From contig JAQBOM010000022.1 in the NCBI GenBank assembly GCA_028288025.1, positions 52,494 to 116,493 of the forward strand: a stretch of DNA of 64,000 nucleotides. The letters run 5' to 3'. The translations under genes were made by a program, and so were the position numbers. Of the stretch, positions 9,853-17,317 are shown one piece after another. Origin of the DNA: Mucilaginibacter sp. Lineage in GTDB: Bacteria; Bacteroidota; Bacteroidia; Sphingobacteriales; Sphingobacteriaceae. Below the pieces are notes generated by a model, which was not told the origin of the DNA, did not search any database, and saw only the letters and a list, made by a program, of their open reading frames with translations. Position 1 is the first letter of the stretch; each line of letters opens with the position of its first letter.

Positions 9853-10107
9853 TTACTTATCATTAACCGATGTTCCACGTGGAACATTAAATAATGATGT
9901 TAGGGCAACAAACGACCAGATGAACTCTAACACTATAAAAGGATAGAACCGAATTAAGAAGGATGCGTAGCAGCAAATAGCCGCGCCCAGGAAATTCAAA
10001 AACGCATATGCTTTGCTTTCGGCCGGAAGTTTCTTATACAAATTTAGCAAAAAGGCGATCAATAAAATGATAACGCCTGCTGATGCCAGTATATCGGAGG
10101 TCTTCAT
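9853..10107 (-). CDS. Small two- to three-helix membrane protein (CBU_0592-like)
   Basis: The 84-residue protein is almost entirely hydrophobic: a helix near residues 6-24 (ILASAGVIILLIAFLLNL), then about 36-52 and 56-72. It resembles the CBU_0592-like family of small membrane proteins of unknown function. Its start codon lies directly against the stop codon of the upstream ABC-F gene, so the two are probably co-transcribed. The 3' end is odd: the C-terminal residues FNVPRGTS are encoded by a perfect parS site, so the tail is probably dictated by that DNA site rather than by protein function. Confidence 0.65.
   Translation of the reverse strand: MKTSDILASAGVIILLIAFLLNLYKKLPAESKAYAFLNFLGAAICCYASFLIRFYPFIVLEFIWSFVALTSLFNVPRGTSVNDK
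9870..9887. other. parS: parS centromere-like site 2 (inside a coding region)
   Basis: A second ATGTTCCACGTGGAACAT palindrome, identical to the first over 18 bases. It lies within the last codons of the small membrane protein gene, where it encodes NVPRGT on the minus strand. Two perfect copies within 105 bases are very unlikely by chance, which supports a real ParB loading site. Confidence 0.85.
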
Positions 10108-11973
10108 CTACGCTTCTTTTAATTCGGTTAGTTCTATCCAGCGAATGCTTTTTTCATCAAGCCGGCTATTTAGTTTTGCGATCTCGTCCAATATTCCATT
10201 TAGTTTATTGGGGTCAATACCCACTATGTTCAATTGGTCGGTTTTGTCTTTTATTTCATTTTCGATGTCTATGATCTCGCCTTCCAGGGTCGCGAGTTCT
10301 TTAGCTTCTTTAAAGCTTAGTTTGTTTTTGGCGAGAGGCGGATTTTTTTGCGCTCCGATGTTTGTGTCCTTTTTGCTTTGCTGGCGGGCATCTTCCATCT
10401 CAAGCCTGTAGGATGAGTAATTGCCGTTATAGATTTTAACGTGGCCATTCTCTTCCATAATGAAAAGCTGGTCGGTTAGCTTATCCAGTAAATACCTGTC
10501 GTGCGATACCATCATTAAAACACCAGAGTAGTTAGTTAAAAATTCCTCCAGCACATTTAAGGTATCGATGTCAAGATCATTAGTCGGCTCATCCAGGATC
10601 AGGAAATTAGGGTTCTTCATCAGGATGCTCATTAACTGCAGCCTTTTCTTTTCTCCACCACTTAGTTTTGAGATAAAGCCATATTGCTTGGCCGGGGGAA
10701 ACAGAAATAATGTAAGCAGGGCAGAGGCCGAGATCAATTTACCGTCAGCCATCGTAATAAACTCAGCAACGTTTTTCACGATGTCGATCACCCGCTCGTC
10801 TTCTTTGAAAGTAATTCCCGATTGGTGAAAGTATCCGATCACAGTGGTTTCCCCCTTATCGATGATCCCTTTATCGGGGCTAAGCGCTCCCGTAATTAGA
10901 TTTAAAAGCGTTGATTTTCCGCTGCCGTTTTTTCCGGCCAGGCCGATGCGGTCGCCTTTTTTAAATACATAGCTAAAGTTGTTGATGAAAGTTTGGTTGT
11001 GAAAGGATTTATAAAGCCCTTTCATTTCCATGATCTTATTTCCCTGGCGTGCCGTTTTAACACTCAGTTCAACCTTTTGCTTCGCGCCGCCGTTTTTAGT
11101 TTTGTCTTCCAAATCATAAAAGGCATCAATACGTGCTTTTGACTTAGTACCCCTTGCCTGTGGTTGCCTGCGCATCCATTCCAGCTCCTTGCGAAGCAGG
11201 TTTGAGTTTTTTTGGAACTGCGCCTCGTCTGCGCTTTCGCGCTCTGCCTTTTTCTCTAAATAATATTCGTAATTGCCAATATACGGGATGATCTTTCCCT
11301 TATCGATTTCCAGGATCTCATTACAAACATTATCCAGGAAATACCTGTCGTGGGTTACCATCAGGATGGTTTTTGCACCATCGGTTAATAGTTTTTCAAG
11401 CCATTCTATCGTGTCAATGTCCAAATGGTTGGTGGGCTCATCCAGGATATAAATATCCGGGTCCTCAATCAACAGTTTGGCCAGGGCCAGCCGCTTCTTT
11501 TGCCCGCCCGACAGGGTGTTTATATTTTGATTCAGATGATGAATGTCCAGTCGGCCAAGGATGGTTTTTATTTTATACTCATACTCCCAGGCGTCTACGC
11601 CGCTCATCTCTTCCATCACTTTCTCTATGGCTTTGGCATTATCAGGCTCATTTTCAAGCAGTTCCTCGTATTTTCGGATGAGTTGTTGCTGTACATCGTC
11701 GGCATGAAAAATATAATCGCTGATGGTTTTAGCGTTTTTGAAATGGGGGTCCTGCTCCAGGTAGCCCAAGTTAAGGTCTCTGCTTTGCACGGCCTTGCCT
11801 TCGGTGGGCTTTAGCGAACCGGCCAATATTTTTAATAATGTAGTTTTACCGGCCCCGTTAACGCCAACCAGGGCAACCCGGCGGCCGCGGTTAATGCCAA
11901 CAGTAACGTTTCGGAATAGCCATTGGTCATGGAAGGAATGGCCAAGATTCTCGGCGGATATATATGTACTCAC
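10108..11973 (-). CDS. ABC-F family ATP-binding cassette protein (Uup-like)
   Basis: This is a soluble protein with two ABC domains and no membrane segments. Domain 1 has Walker A GVNGAGKTTLLKILAG, signature LSGGQKKRLALAKLL and Walker B YILDEPTNHLDID. Domain 2 has GKNGSGKSTLLNLITG, LSGGEKKRLQLMSIL and FLILDEPTNDLDID. A linker of about 80 residues joins them, and the last 80 residues or so form a charged coiled coil as in Uup. ABC-F proteins act on the ribosome or on branched DNA intermediates; the coiled-coil tail favours a Uup-type role. The start is GTG at 11973, overlapping the upstream stop codon as GTGA, so translation is probably coupled. Confidence 0.9.
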   Translation of the reverse strand: MSTYISAENLGHSFHDQWLFRNVTVGINRGRRVALVGVNGAGKTTLLKILAGSLKPTEGKAVQSRDLNLGYLEQDPHFKNAKTISDYIFHADDVQQQLIRKYEELLENEPDNAKAIEKVMEEMSGVDAWEYEYKIKTILGRLDIHHLNQNINTLSGGQKKRLALAKLLIEDPDIYILDEPTNHLDIDTIEWLEKLLTDGAKTILMVTHDRYFLDNVCNEILEIDKGKIIPYIGNYEYYLEKKAERESADEAQFQKNSNLLRKELEWMRRQPQARGTKSKARIDAFYDLEDKTKNGGAKQKVELSVKTARQGNKIMEMKGLYKSFHNQTFINNFSYVFKKGDRIGLAGKNGSGKSTLLNLITGALSPDKGIIDKGETTVIGYFHQSGITFKEDERVIDIVKNVAEFITMADGKLISASALLTLFLFPPAKQYGFISKLSGGEKKRLQLMSILMKNPNFLILDEPTNDLDIDTLNVLEEFLTNYSGVLMMVSHDRYLLDKLTDQLFIMEENGHVKIYNGNYSSYRLEMEDARQQSKKDTNIGAQKNPPLAKNKLSFKEAKELATLEGEIIDIENEIKDKTDQLNIVGIDPNKLNGILDEIAKLNSRLDEKSIRWIELTELKEA

Positions 11974-12656
11974 GATAGATTTTTTATTTGGTCGGAAGGA
12001 TAAATAAATACGCCTTCCTGTTGTTTCGTAGATTGGTTAAACATAGCACAGGCAACCGTAGCCGCGGGAATGCTTTGATACTTTTTTAAAGGCCCGATTA
12101 ATAGCGGATCGATTACTTTCATTATCAGGGTAAAAATGCGCTCCCCGGTTCGCGGTTCTTTTCTGTCGCCGGTTAATAGGGCTGGCTGGTATATATGTAA
12201 GGCCCGTAGCGCCACTTTCATGATGTCCTCTTCCGTTTCGCCCTTCATCTTTGTATAAAAGTTCGCTGACCTGGCATTTGCGCCAAGCGCGGAAACCAGG
12301 TGATACTGCTGAACGCCGTTTTTTGAAGCAATTTGTGCCAGGTGTAATGGGTAGTCATGGTCTACCTTTCGATATTCCCTAAGGTCCGGCGTTTTTTTGC
12401 GCGTTGAGCCCAGGCAGCAGAAAACTGCATGCCCGGTTACGGAACGAGCCTGTTTTTCTAAATCATTGAAATCCACTTTGATTTGCACTAACTTTAAATG
12501 ATTTAGCGGTAGCTTGTGGCGGACCAGGGCAATTACTTCATCATAATAATCCTCCTGTAAAAGAACATTAAGCAATTTACTGCCAATTAGTCCGCTTGCA
12601 CCCGCCAAAACTGCTTTATTTGCCACTGGGGAATAAATTTCAGCAAAAATACGCAT
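11970..12656 (-). CDS. NAD(P)-binding Rossmann-fold protein (atypical SDR, HTATIP2-like)
   Basis: The 228-residue protein opens with a dinucleotide-binding loop, KAVLAGASGLIGSKLLNVLL (about residues 13-32), typical of atypical short-chain dehydrogenases. VFCCLGSTRKKTPDLREYRK and YHLVSALGANARS resemble the HTATIP2/YbjT-like group, and YTKMKGETEEDI carries the usual YxxxK pair in YTKMK. The substrate is unknown. It overlaps the start of the ABC-F gene by 3 bases and is divergent from the pirin gene. Family assignment is good; function is unassigned. Confidence 0.8.
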   Translation of the reverse strand: MRIFAEIYSPVANKAVLAGASGLIGSKLLNVLLQEDYYDEVIALVRHKLPLNHLKLVQIKVDFNDLEKQARSVTGHAVFCCLGSTRKKTPDLREYRKVDHDYPLHLAQIASKNGVQQYHLVSALGANARSANFYTKMKGETEEDIMKVALRALHIYQPALLTGDRKEPRTGERIFTLIMKVIDPLLIGPLKKYQSIPAATVACAMFNQSTKQQEGVFIYPSDQIKNLS

Positions 12657-12681
12657 AATAAAATTATGGTATAAATATTGT

Positions 12682-12693
12682 ATGTTTAAACAT
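12682..12693. promoter_or_regulatory. Short perfect palindrome in the divergent SDR/pirin gap
   Basis: ATGTTTAAACAT is a perfect 12-base palindrome in the 59-base gap between the divergent NAD(P)-binding protein and pirin genes, 22 bases before the pirin start. It could be an operator for one or both genes. No regulator gene lies next to it, and a 12-base AT-rich palindrome can occur by chance, so support is weak. Confidence 0.25.
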
Positions 12694-12715
12694 GTAATTT
12701 AAAACATTAACGCAA

Positions 12716-13426
12716 ATGAAACAGATTTTTTATCCTGCCAATGAGCGGGGAACCAACGACATTGGCTGGCTTAAAGCTAAATTCTCATTTAGTTTCGGCC
12801 ATTATTACGATCCTGAAAAAGTACACTTTGGCGCTTTAAGGGTGTTGAATGATGATATTATAGCGGGAGGTCAAGGCTTTGGTCGCCATCCGCATGATAA
12901 CATGGAAATCATCACTATCCCACTATCGGGGGCACTTGAGCATAAAGATAGCATGGGCAATACCGGCGTTATTACCGCGGGCGAGGTGCAGGTTATGTCG
13001 GCCGGTACCGGCATCGAGCACTCGGAATACAATCACTCGCAAACTGAGCCGGCAAATACTTTACAGATATGGCTGTTTCCCAAAGAAAGAGACATTGCAC
13101 CCCGGTACGACCAAAAAAGCTTTACCAGCGTGCTGAAGCCCAACTGGTTGACCACGCTCATTTCGCCGGTCAAAAGCGACGATACTTTGTGGATAAACCA
13201 GGATGCAACCTTTTTGATGGGTGACTTTGAGCCACAGAAGCAAATAAATTATGAAATTAAAACACCCGGAAATGGGGTTTATATATTCGTTATTGAAGGC
13301 TCGATTAAAATAAACGGGCAAAGTCTAAACAAAAGGGATGCTTTAGGTGTTTATGATATTAGTTCAATTACAATTGATACTGAAGCCAAATCGCGATTGC
13401 TTATCATGGACGTCCCCATGTTATAA
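12716..13426 (+). CDS. Pirin family protein
   Basis: Pirins are bicupin metal proteins; some bacterial members are quercetinases or redox sensors. The N-terminal cupin contains GFGRHPHDNMEIITIPLSG and, further on, GIEHSEYNHS, which provide the three histidines and one glutamate that bind iron in pirins. The 236 residues match the family. The gene starts at ATG 12716 and precedes the Mla operon on the same strand with a gap of about 90 bases to the preferred mlaE start. Substrate unknown. Confidence 0.9.
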   Translation: MKQIFYPANERGTNDIGWLKAKFSFSFGHYYDPEKVHFGALRVLNDDIIAGGQGFGRHPHDNMEIITIPLSGALEHKDSMGNTGVITAGEVQVMSAGTGIEHSEYNHSQTEPANTLQIWLFPKERDIAPRYDQKSFTSVLKPNWLTTLISPVKSDDTLWINQDATFLMGDFEPQKQINYEIKTPGNGVYIFVIEGSIKINGQSLNKRDALGVYDISSITIDTEAKSRLLIMDVPML

Positions 13427-13515
13427 CCAGAAACCAGCAGGAATTTTACGGGTATAGCTTGTTAAGCCGGTTATGTAGCAAAGCAATTGTCGTATGGCAA
13501 TTTATTAAAATACTT

Positions 13516-14295
13516 ATGGCAGAACAGGTAGTAATTCCCGGCTGGAAGAAATGGTTTGAAAATATTGGCGACCAGGTTTGGTTTTTCTTTAAATTCTTCA
13601 GAAATATTTTTACCGGCGGTTTTGAATGGTCGGAGTTTGTCCGCCAGTGTTATGAGATCGGTTACCGCTCCATGATGCTGGTTGGCATTACGTCTTTTAT
13701 AATGGGCGTAGTCTTAATTGTGCAGCTTCGGCCAACCCTGGTGGCATTTGGTGCAGCGAGCATGCTGCCGCGTACCTTAGCGGTATCATTTGTACGCGAA
13801 ATCGGGCCGGTTATCATAGCCATAATTTGCGCAGGTAAAATAGCATCCAGCATAGGCGCCGAGCTTGGCAGCATGAAAGTAACCGAGCAACTGGACGCTA
13901 TGGAGGTGTCGGGTGCCAACCCTACGCAGTACCTTGTAGTTACGCGCATACTGGCCACAACCTTTATGGTTCCCCTTTTATCAGTGATCGGTGATGCGAT
14001 AGGGCTTTTCGGCGGCTTCCTGGCATTAAACCTCCGGGATAACATGAGCTTTCAGCTTTATTTTACGAAAGTGATCGGCTCGCTTGAGTTCACAGATTTT
14101 ATACCAGCATTTATCAAAACTATATTTTTCGGCTTTGCCATAGGTTTCGTCGGCTGTTATAAAGGCTTCAACTCGAATAAAGGCACGGAAAGTGTTGGCA
14201 TTGCGGCTAACTCGGCCGTGGTTACTGCATCGCTGTGGATATTCGTGATAGATGCCATTGCCGTACAAGCTACCAGTTTACTGTTTTATAATTAA
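13516..14295 (+). CDS. MlaE-type ABC transporter permease
   Basis: This is the permease of an MCE (Mla-type) phospholipid or lipid transport ABC system in the inner membrane. It has about five hydrophobic segments and the conserved permease core around VREIGPVIIAIICAGKIASS and GSMKVTEQLDAMEV. The frame is open from TTG 13459, but ATG 13516 (MAEQVVIPGWKKWFENIG) gives a normal 259-residue protein and is preferred. It is followed by the ATPase gene after 7 bases and then by the MCE protein, so the three form one operon. No periplasmic MlaC-like carrier or MlaB-like STAS protein is encoded here. Confidence 0.9.
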   Translation: MAEQVVIPGWKKWFENIGDQVWFFFKFFRNIFTGGFEWSEFVRQCYEIGYRSMMLVGITSFIMGVVLIVQLRPTLVAFGAASMLPRTLAVSFVREIGPVIIAIICAGKIASSIGAELGSMKVTEQLDAMEVSGANPTQYLVVTRILATTFMVPLLSVIGDAIGLFGGFLALNLRDNMSFQLYFTKVIGSLEFTDFIPAFIKTIFFGFAIGFVGCYKGFNSNKGTESVGIAANSAVVTASLWIFVIDAIAVQATSLLFYN

Positions 14296-14302
14296 GCCCT
14301 GA

Positions 14303-15088
14303 ATGGAAAAAGCAAACGAAGTTGGTATAAAGGATAAACCTAAAAGCAGGGAGGATGTTGTTATTGCTATAAAGGGACTTAAAAAGTCGTTTGGCGAGAA
14401 GAATGTTTTAAAAAATATCAATCTGCAACTGAAGCGTAGTGAAAACATAGTGGTTTTGGGGCGTTCGGGAACCGGCAAATCAGTAACGATACAGTGTATT
14501 GTTGGTTTATTGAGGCAGGACGCCGGCTCACTTAAAGTATTCGGCGAGGAGGTAAGTGAGATGTCGGACAAGGAACTGAAACAATTACGGATAAAAATCG
14601 GGTTTTTGTTTCAAAGCGGAGCCCTATATGATTCAATGACAGTTCGCGAGAATTTGGAATTTCCGTTAACAAGGATATTAAAGCTAACGGATCAGGCTGA
14701 GATTAACAAGCGTGTGGAAGCGGCCCTGGAGAGTGTTGGGCTGCTTGAAGCAATTGATAAGATGCCGTCGGACTTGTCGGGCGGTATGCGAAAGAGAGCC
14801 GGGCTTGCGCGGACGATAATCGTGAATCCGGAAATTATCCTTTACGATGAACCAACAACCGGGCTCGACCCAATAACGTCAAGGGAGATCAGCGACCTTA
14901 TTTTAAGTATTCAAAAGAAGTATAAAACATCATCAATCATTATTACACACGATATGGAATGCGCACGAATGGCTTCAGACAGGGTTTTAATTATGAATGA
15001 GGGGGAATATATAGCTGAAGGCTCATTTGATGAACTTCACAAATCAAACAACAAAATTGTAGCAGCGTTTTTTAAAGACATAGCATGA
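14303..15088 (+). CDS. MlaF-type ABC transporter ATP-binding protein
   Basis: The 261-residue ATPase has Walker A GRSGTGKSVTIQCIVG, a Q-loop in IGFLFQSGALYDSMTV, signature LSGGMRKRAGLARTI, Walker B IILYDEPTTGLDP and a switch histidine in IIITHDMECA. GALYDSMTVRENLEFPL is typical of the MlaF/Ttg2A group. It would power lipid movement through the MlaE permease. Its stop codon overlaps the start of the MCE gene as ATGA. Confidence 0.93.
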   Translation: MEKANEVGIKDKPKSREDVVIAIKGLKKSFGEKNVLKNINLQLKRSENIVVLGRSGTGKSVTIQCIVGLLRQDAGSLKVFGEEVSEMSDKELKQLRIKIGFLFQSGALYDSMTVRENLEFPLTRILKLTDQAEINKRVEAALESVGLLEAIDKMPSDLSGGMRKRAGLARTIIVNPEIILYDEPTTGLDPITSREISDLILSIQKKYKTSSIIITHDMECARMASDRVLIMNEGEYIAEGSFDELHKSNNKIVAAFFKDIA

Positions 15089-15828
15089 AAACAACCACGG
15101 GACAAAAAATTAAAATCGGCGTATTTACCTTTATAGGTTTATTGGTATTAGTACTGGCCGTTTTCTTTATCGGAAATCAAAAAAATCTTTTTAGCTCAAC
15201 CTTCAATGTTTACGGAACATTTAAAAATGTAAGCGGCCTGCAGGTTGGAAACAACGTACGTTTTGCGGGTATCAATGTTGGTGTTGTCCAAGCTATAAAC
15301 ATTGTGACTGATAGTTCAGTTCGCGTTGATCTTACCCTGGAAAACAAGGTAAAAAAGTTTATTAAAAAAGACGCTACGCTAAGCATCGGCAGCGATGGCT
15401 TAATGGGCGACAAGCTGGTTGTTATACACTCCGGCGGCGTTACCAGCACCCAAACGATTGAAAATGGAGGCCAGCTTGCATCAATTGCCCCTGTTGACAT
15501 TGATAAAATCATTGTAAAATTAACAAGGGTGATCGATAATGCGGAATCACTTACCGGTGGATTATCGCAAATTATTGCGAAAGTAAACAATGGGAAAGGC
15601 AGTATCGGGCGGTTATTAAACAGCGATAAGCTTTCAAAGGATCTGGAGGGAACTGTTAGACAGGCAAAAACTACCATGGCAAATGTGCATACCACCACCA
15701 CCACATTAAACACCGACCTGAAAGCGGCTCAAAGTAACTTCTTATTAAAGGGCTTCTTTAAGAAAAAGAAAAAACAGGAACAAAAAGACTCGGTTAATAA
15801 AGCCAAAGCAAGCGGAACGAAACAGTAA
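15085..15828 (+). CDS. MlaD family MCE-domain protein
   Basis: The 247-residue protein has one N-terminal membrane helix (about residues 9-29, GVFTFIGLLVLVLAVFFIG), a single MCE domain (about 38-115, with YGTFKNVSGLQVGNNVRFAG) and a C-terminal helical part ending in a lysine-rich tail. MCE proteins form hexameric rings in the periplasm that carry lipids between membranes. As the last gene of the mlaE-mlaF-mlaD operon it supplies the substrate-binding part. A bidirectional terminator follows. Confidence 0.9.
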   Translation: MKTTTGQKIKIGVFTFIGLLVLVLAVFFIGNQKNLFSSTFNVYGTFKNVSGLQVGNNVRFAGINVGVVQAINIVTDSSVRVDLTLENKVKKFIKKDATLSIGSDGLMGDKLVVIHSGGVTSTQTIENGGQLASIAPVDIDKIIVKLTRVIDNAESLTGGLSQIIAKVNNGKGSIGRLLNSDKLSKDLEGTVRQAKTTMANVHTTTTTLNTDLKAAQSNFLLKGFFKKKKKQEQKDSVNKAKASGTKQ

Positions 15829-15853
15829 AAAGTTCGGACTTTGACGTCTCTTA

Positions 15854-15900
15854 TACATAAAAAAACGCCCGGCGAGTGATCGTCGGGCGTTTTTTATGTA
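15854..15900. terminator. Bidirectional intrinsic terminator between mlaD-like and gpx genes
   Basis: A long hairpin: AAAAAACGCCCG on the left pairs with CGGGCGTTTTTT on the right, extended by flanking TACAT/ATGTA. With A-runs on one side and T-runs on the other it can stop transcription from both strands, which fits its place between two convergent genes. Confidence 0.85.
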
Positions 15901-15911
15901 TAATAACGCGA

Positions 15912-16421
15912 TTACAGATATTTTGTAATCTCCGGGGAAAGAGGCTTAACCTGCGAGCGGAAGCGGTGTACCAGGTTGCCATTTTCGTCGATCAGGAATT
16001 TTTCGAAGTTCCATTTGATCTCGCCGGTAAAATCGGGGTTGGGTGCTTCGGTAAGGTATTTGAATAAGGGACAAATATCGTCGCCTTTTACGCTCACCTT
16101 TTCGCTTAGCGGGAAAGTAACCCCAAAGTTTTTGCTGCAAAACTCTTTAATAACAGCATTTGTGCCGGGTTCCTGTTCGCCAAAATTATTGGCAGGAAAG
16201 CCAACCACAACCAATTTGTCTTTGTATTGATCGGCTAGTTTCTGTAACTCAGCATATTGTGGCGTGAATCCGCATTTGGATGCCGTGTTAACGACTAAAA
16301 CTTTTTTCCCTTTGTATTTAGCCAGGGAAAATTTCTGCCCGTCAATTGTTTTTAGTTTAAATTCATAAACCGAGGGGGGCGCTGTAAACATAAGCGCGAA
16401 GATTAATGCAAGTATTTTCAT
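15912..16421 (-). CDS. Glutathione peroxidase family protein with signal peptide
   Basis: The 169-residue protein has the thioredoxin-fold peroxidase layout: NTASKCGFTPQY with the peroxidatic cysteine, VVGFPANNFGEQEPG with a second conserved motif, and IKWNFEKFLID with the catalytic Trp-Asn. It has cysteine, not selenocysteine, so it probably uses thioredoxin as in most bacterial members. The first 15 to 18 residues are hydrophobic (ILALIFALMFTAPPS), suggesting export to the periplasm. It lies downstream of ybeY on the same strand with a 38-base gap. Confidence 0.88.
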   Translation of the reverse strand: MKILALIFALMFTAPPSVYEFKLKTIDGQKFSLAKYKGKKVLVVNTASKCGFTPQYAELQKLADQYKDKLVVVGFPANNFGEQEPGTNAVIKEFCSKNFGVTFPLSEKVSVKGDDICPLFKYLTEAPNPDFTGEIKWNFEKFLIDENGNLVHRFRSQVKPLSPEITKYL

Positions 16422-16459
16422 GTTTTTAAAAGTTGGTTTCTAACGGGTAACAGTCAAAA

Positions 16460-16891
16460 TTAGCTATTAAAACCCCTTTTATTCAAATAGTAATCTTCTT
16501 TTAATGTCATTTTTTTCTTGTGGGCTGGGATTTTGTCTTTATAGCCAAGCAGATGTAATGCGCCATGGATAATTACCCGGTGCAATTCATCTGTTTCAGC
16601 AATATTAAATTTTAAGGCGTTTTCGCGGATGCGGTCGATAGAAATAAAAATATCGCCGGTAATGCCACTTCCTGGCGTTGAATTATCGAACGTTATAATA
16701 TCTGTGTAGGTGTCATGGTCGAGATATTGTCGGTTTATCTGCAATAAGTACTCGTCTGAACAAAAAATATACGACAGTTCATTTAACTTATTGCCTTCGG
16801 CCTGTATGGTCCCGGCGATCCATTGCCTCAGGGCAAGTTTATTTTTTATTTTATAGGAGATGTCTTCTTCAAAAAACCTGATCAGGGGCAT
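16460..16891 (-). CDS. ybeY: rRNA maturation RNase YbeY
   Basis: YbeY is a zinc-dependent endoribonuclease that takes part in 16S rRNA 3'-end maturation and ribosome quality control. The 143-residue length is typical, and FDNSTPGSGITGDIFISIDR precedes the metal site HRVIIHGALHLLGYKD. The usual third histidine in the GYDH motif is replaced by GYKD; a histidine occurs seven residues after GY, in PAHKKK. The start codon overlaps the upstream ATPase stop by one base (TAATG), so the two are translationally linked. Confidence 0.92.
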   Translation of the reverse strand: MPLIRFFEEDISYKIKNKLALRQWIAGTIQAEGNKLNELSYIFCSDEYLLQINRQYLDHDTYTDIITFDNSTPGSGITGDIFISIDRIRENALKFNIAETDELHRVIIHGALHLLGYKDKIPAHKKKMTLKEDYYLNKRGFNS

Positions 16892-17316
16892 TATATTTTA
16901 AAGTGAAGTTCAACTTCATTTCCTTTTGCATTGAAAATGCATTGATCTGCCAGGTGTTTGATGATAAAGACGCCCCTCCCGGTTAAGTTTTCCAGGTTTT
17001 CGGGGGCGGTTGGATCTGCCAGGTGATTATAGTCAAAGCCTTCGCCTTCATCGGTAATAGTCCAGATCGTGCGTTTTTCTTCTACATCCGCATTTACGAT
17101 AACTATTTTATTTGGATCAAGTTTATTGCCGTGAACAATCGCATTATTGACCGCCTCGCTTAGGCAGGTCATCATATTGGCGAAGGTATCTTCACTGATA
17201 TTGTACTTATCAGCGATCTCTTCAATCAAATTTTCCACCAGCGTCAAGCTCTCCGGCTTAGACGGAAGCTGTAACGTATATAATTCGCCTGTCGGAACAT
17301 TCGAAAGTGGGTTCAT
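16891..17316 (-). CDS. Anti-sigma regulatory factor-like ATPase (GHKL, RsbW-type)
   Basis: A small single-domain GHKL ATPase. The N-box EAVNNAIVHGNK and the G boxes DEGEGFDYNHL and GRGVFIIKHLAD are clear, as in RsbW/SpoIIAB serine kinases. In this phylum the family sits next to ybeY, and its target is not well known. The frame is open back to TTG 17340, which would overlap the DUF4175 gene; ATG 17316 (MNPLSNVPTGELY) avoids the overlap and gives 141 residues. ATG 17328 is also possible. No anti-anti-sigma (STAS) partner is nearby. Confidence 0.8.
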   Translation of the reverse strand: MNPLSNVPTGELYTLQLPSKPESLTLVENLIEEIADKYNISEDTFANMMTCLSEAVNNAIVHGNKLDPNKIVIVNADVEEKRTIWTITDEGEGFDYNHLADPTAPENLENLTGRGVFIIKHLADQCIFNAKGNEVELHFKI

Positions 17317-17317
17317 A

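Noticed and set aside
13459..13515. TTG start of the MlaE-type permease
   Set aside because: The ATG at 13516 gives a normal-length protein and a more typical N-terminus.
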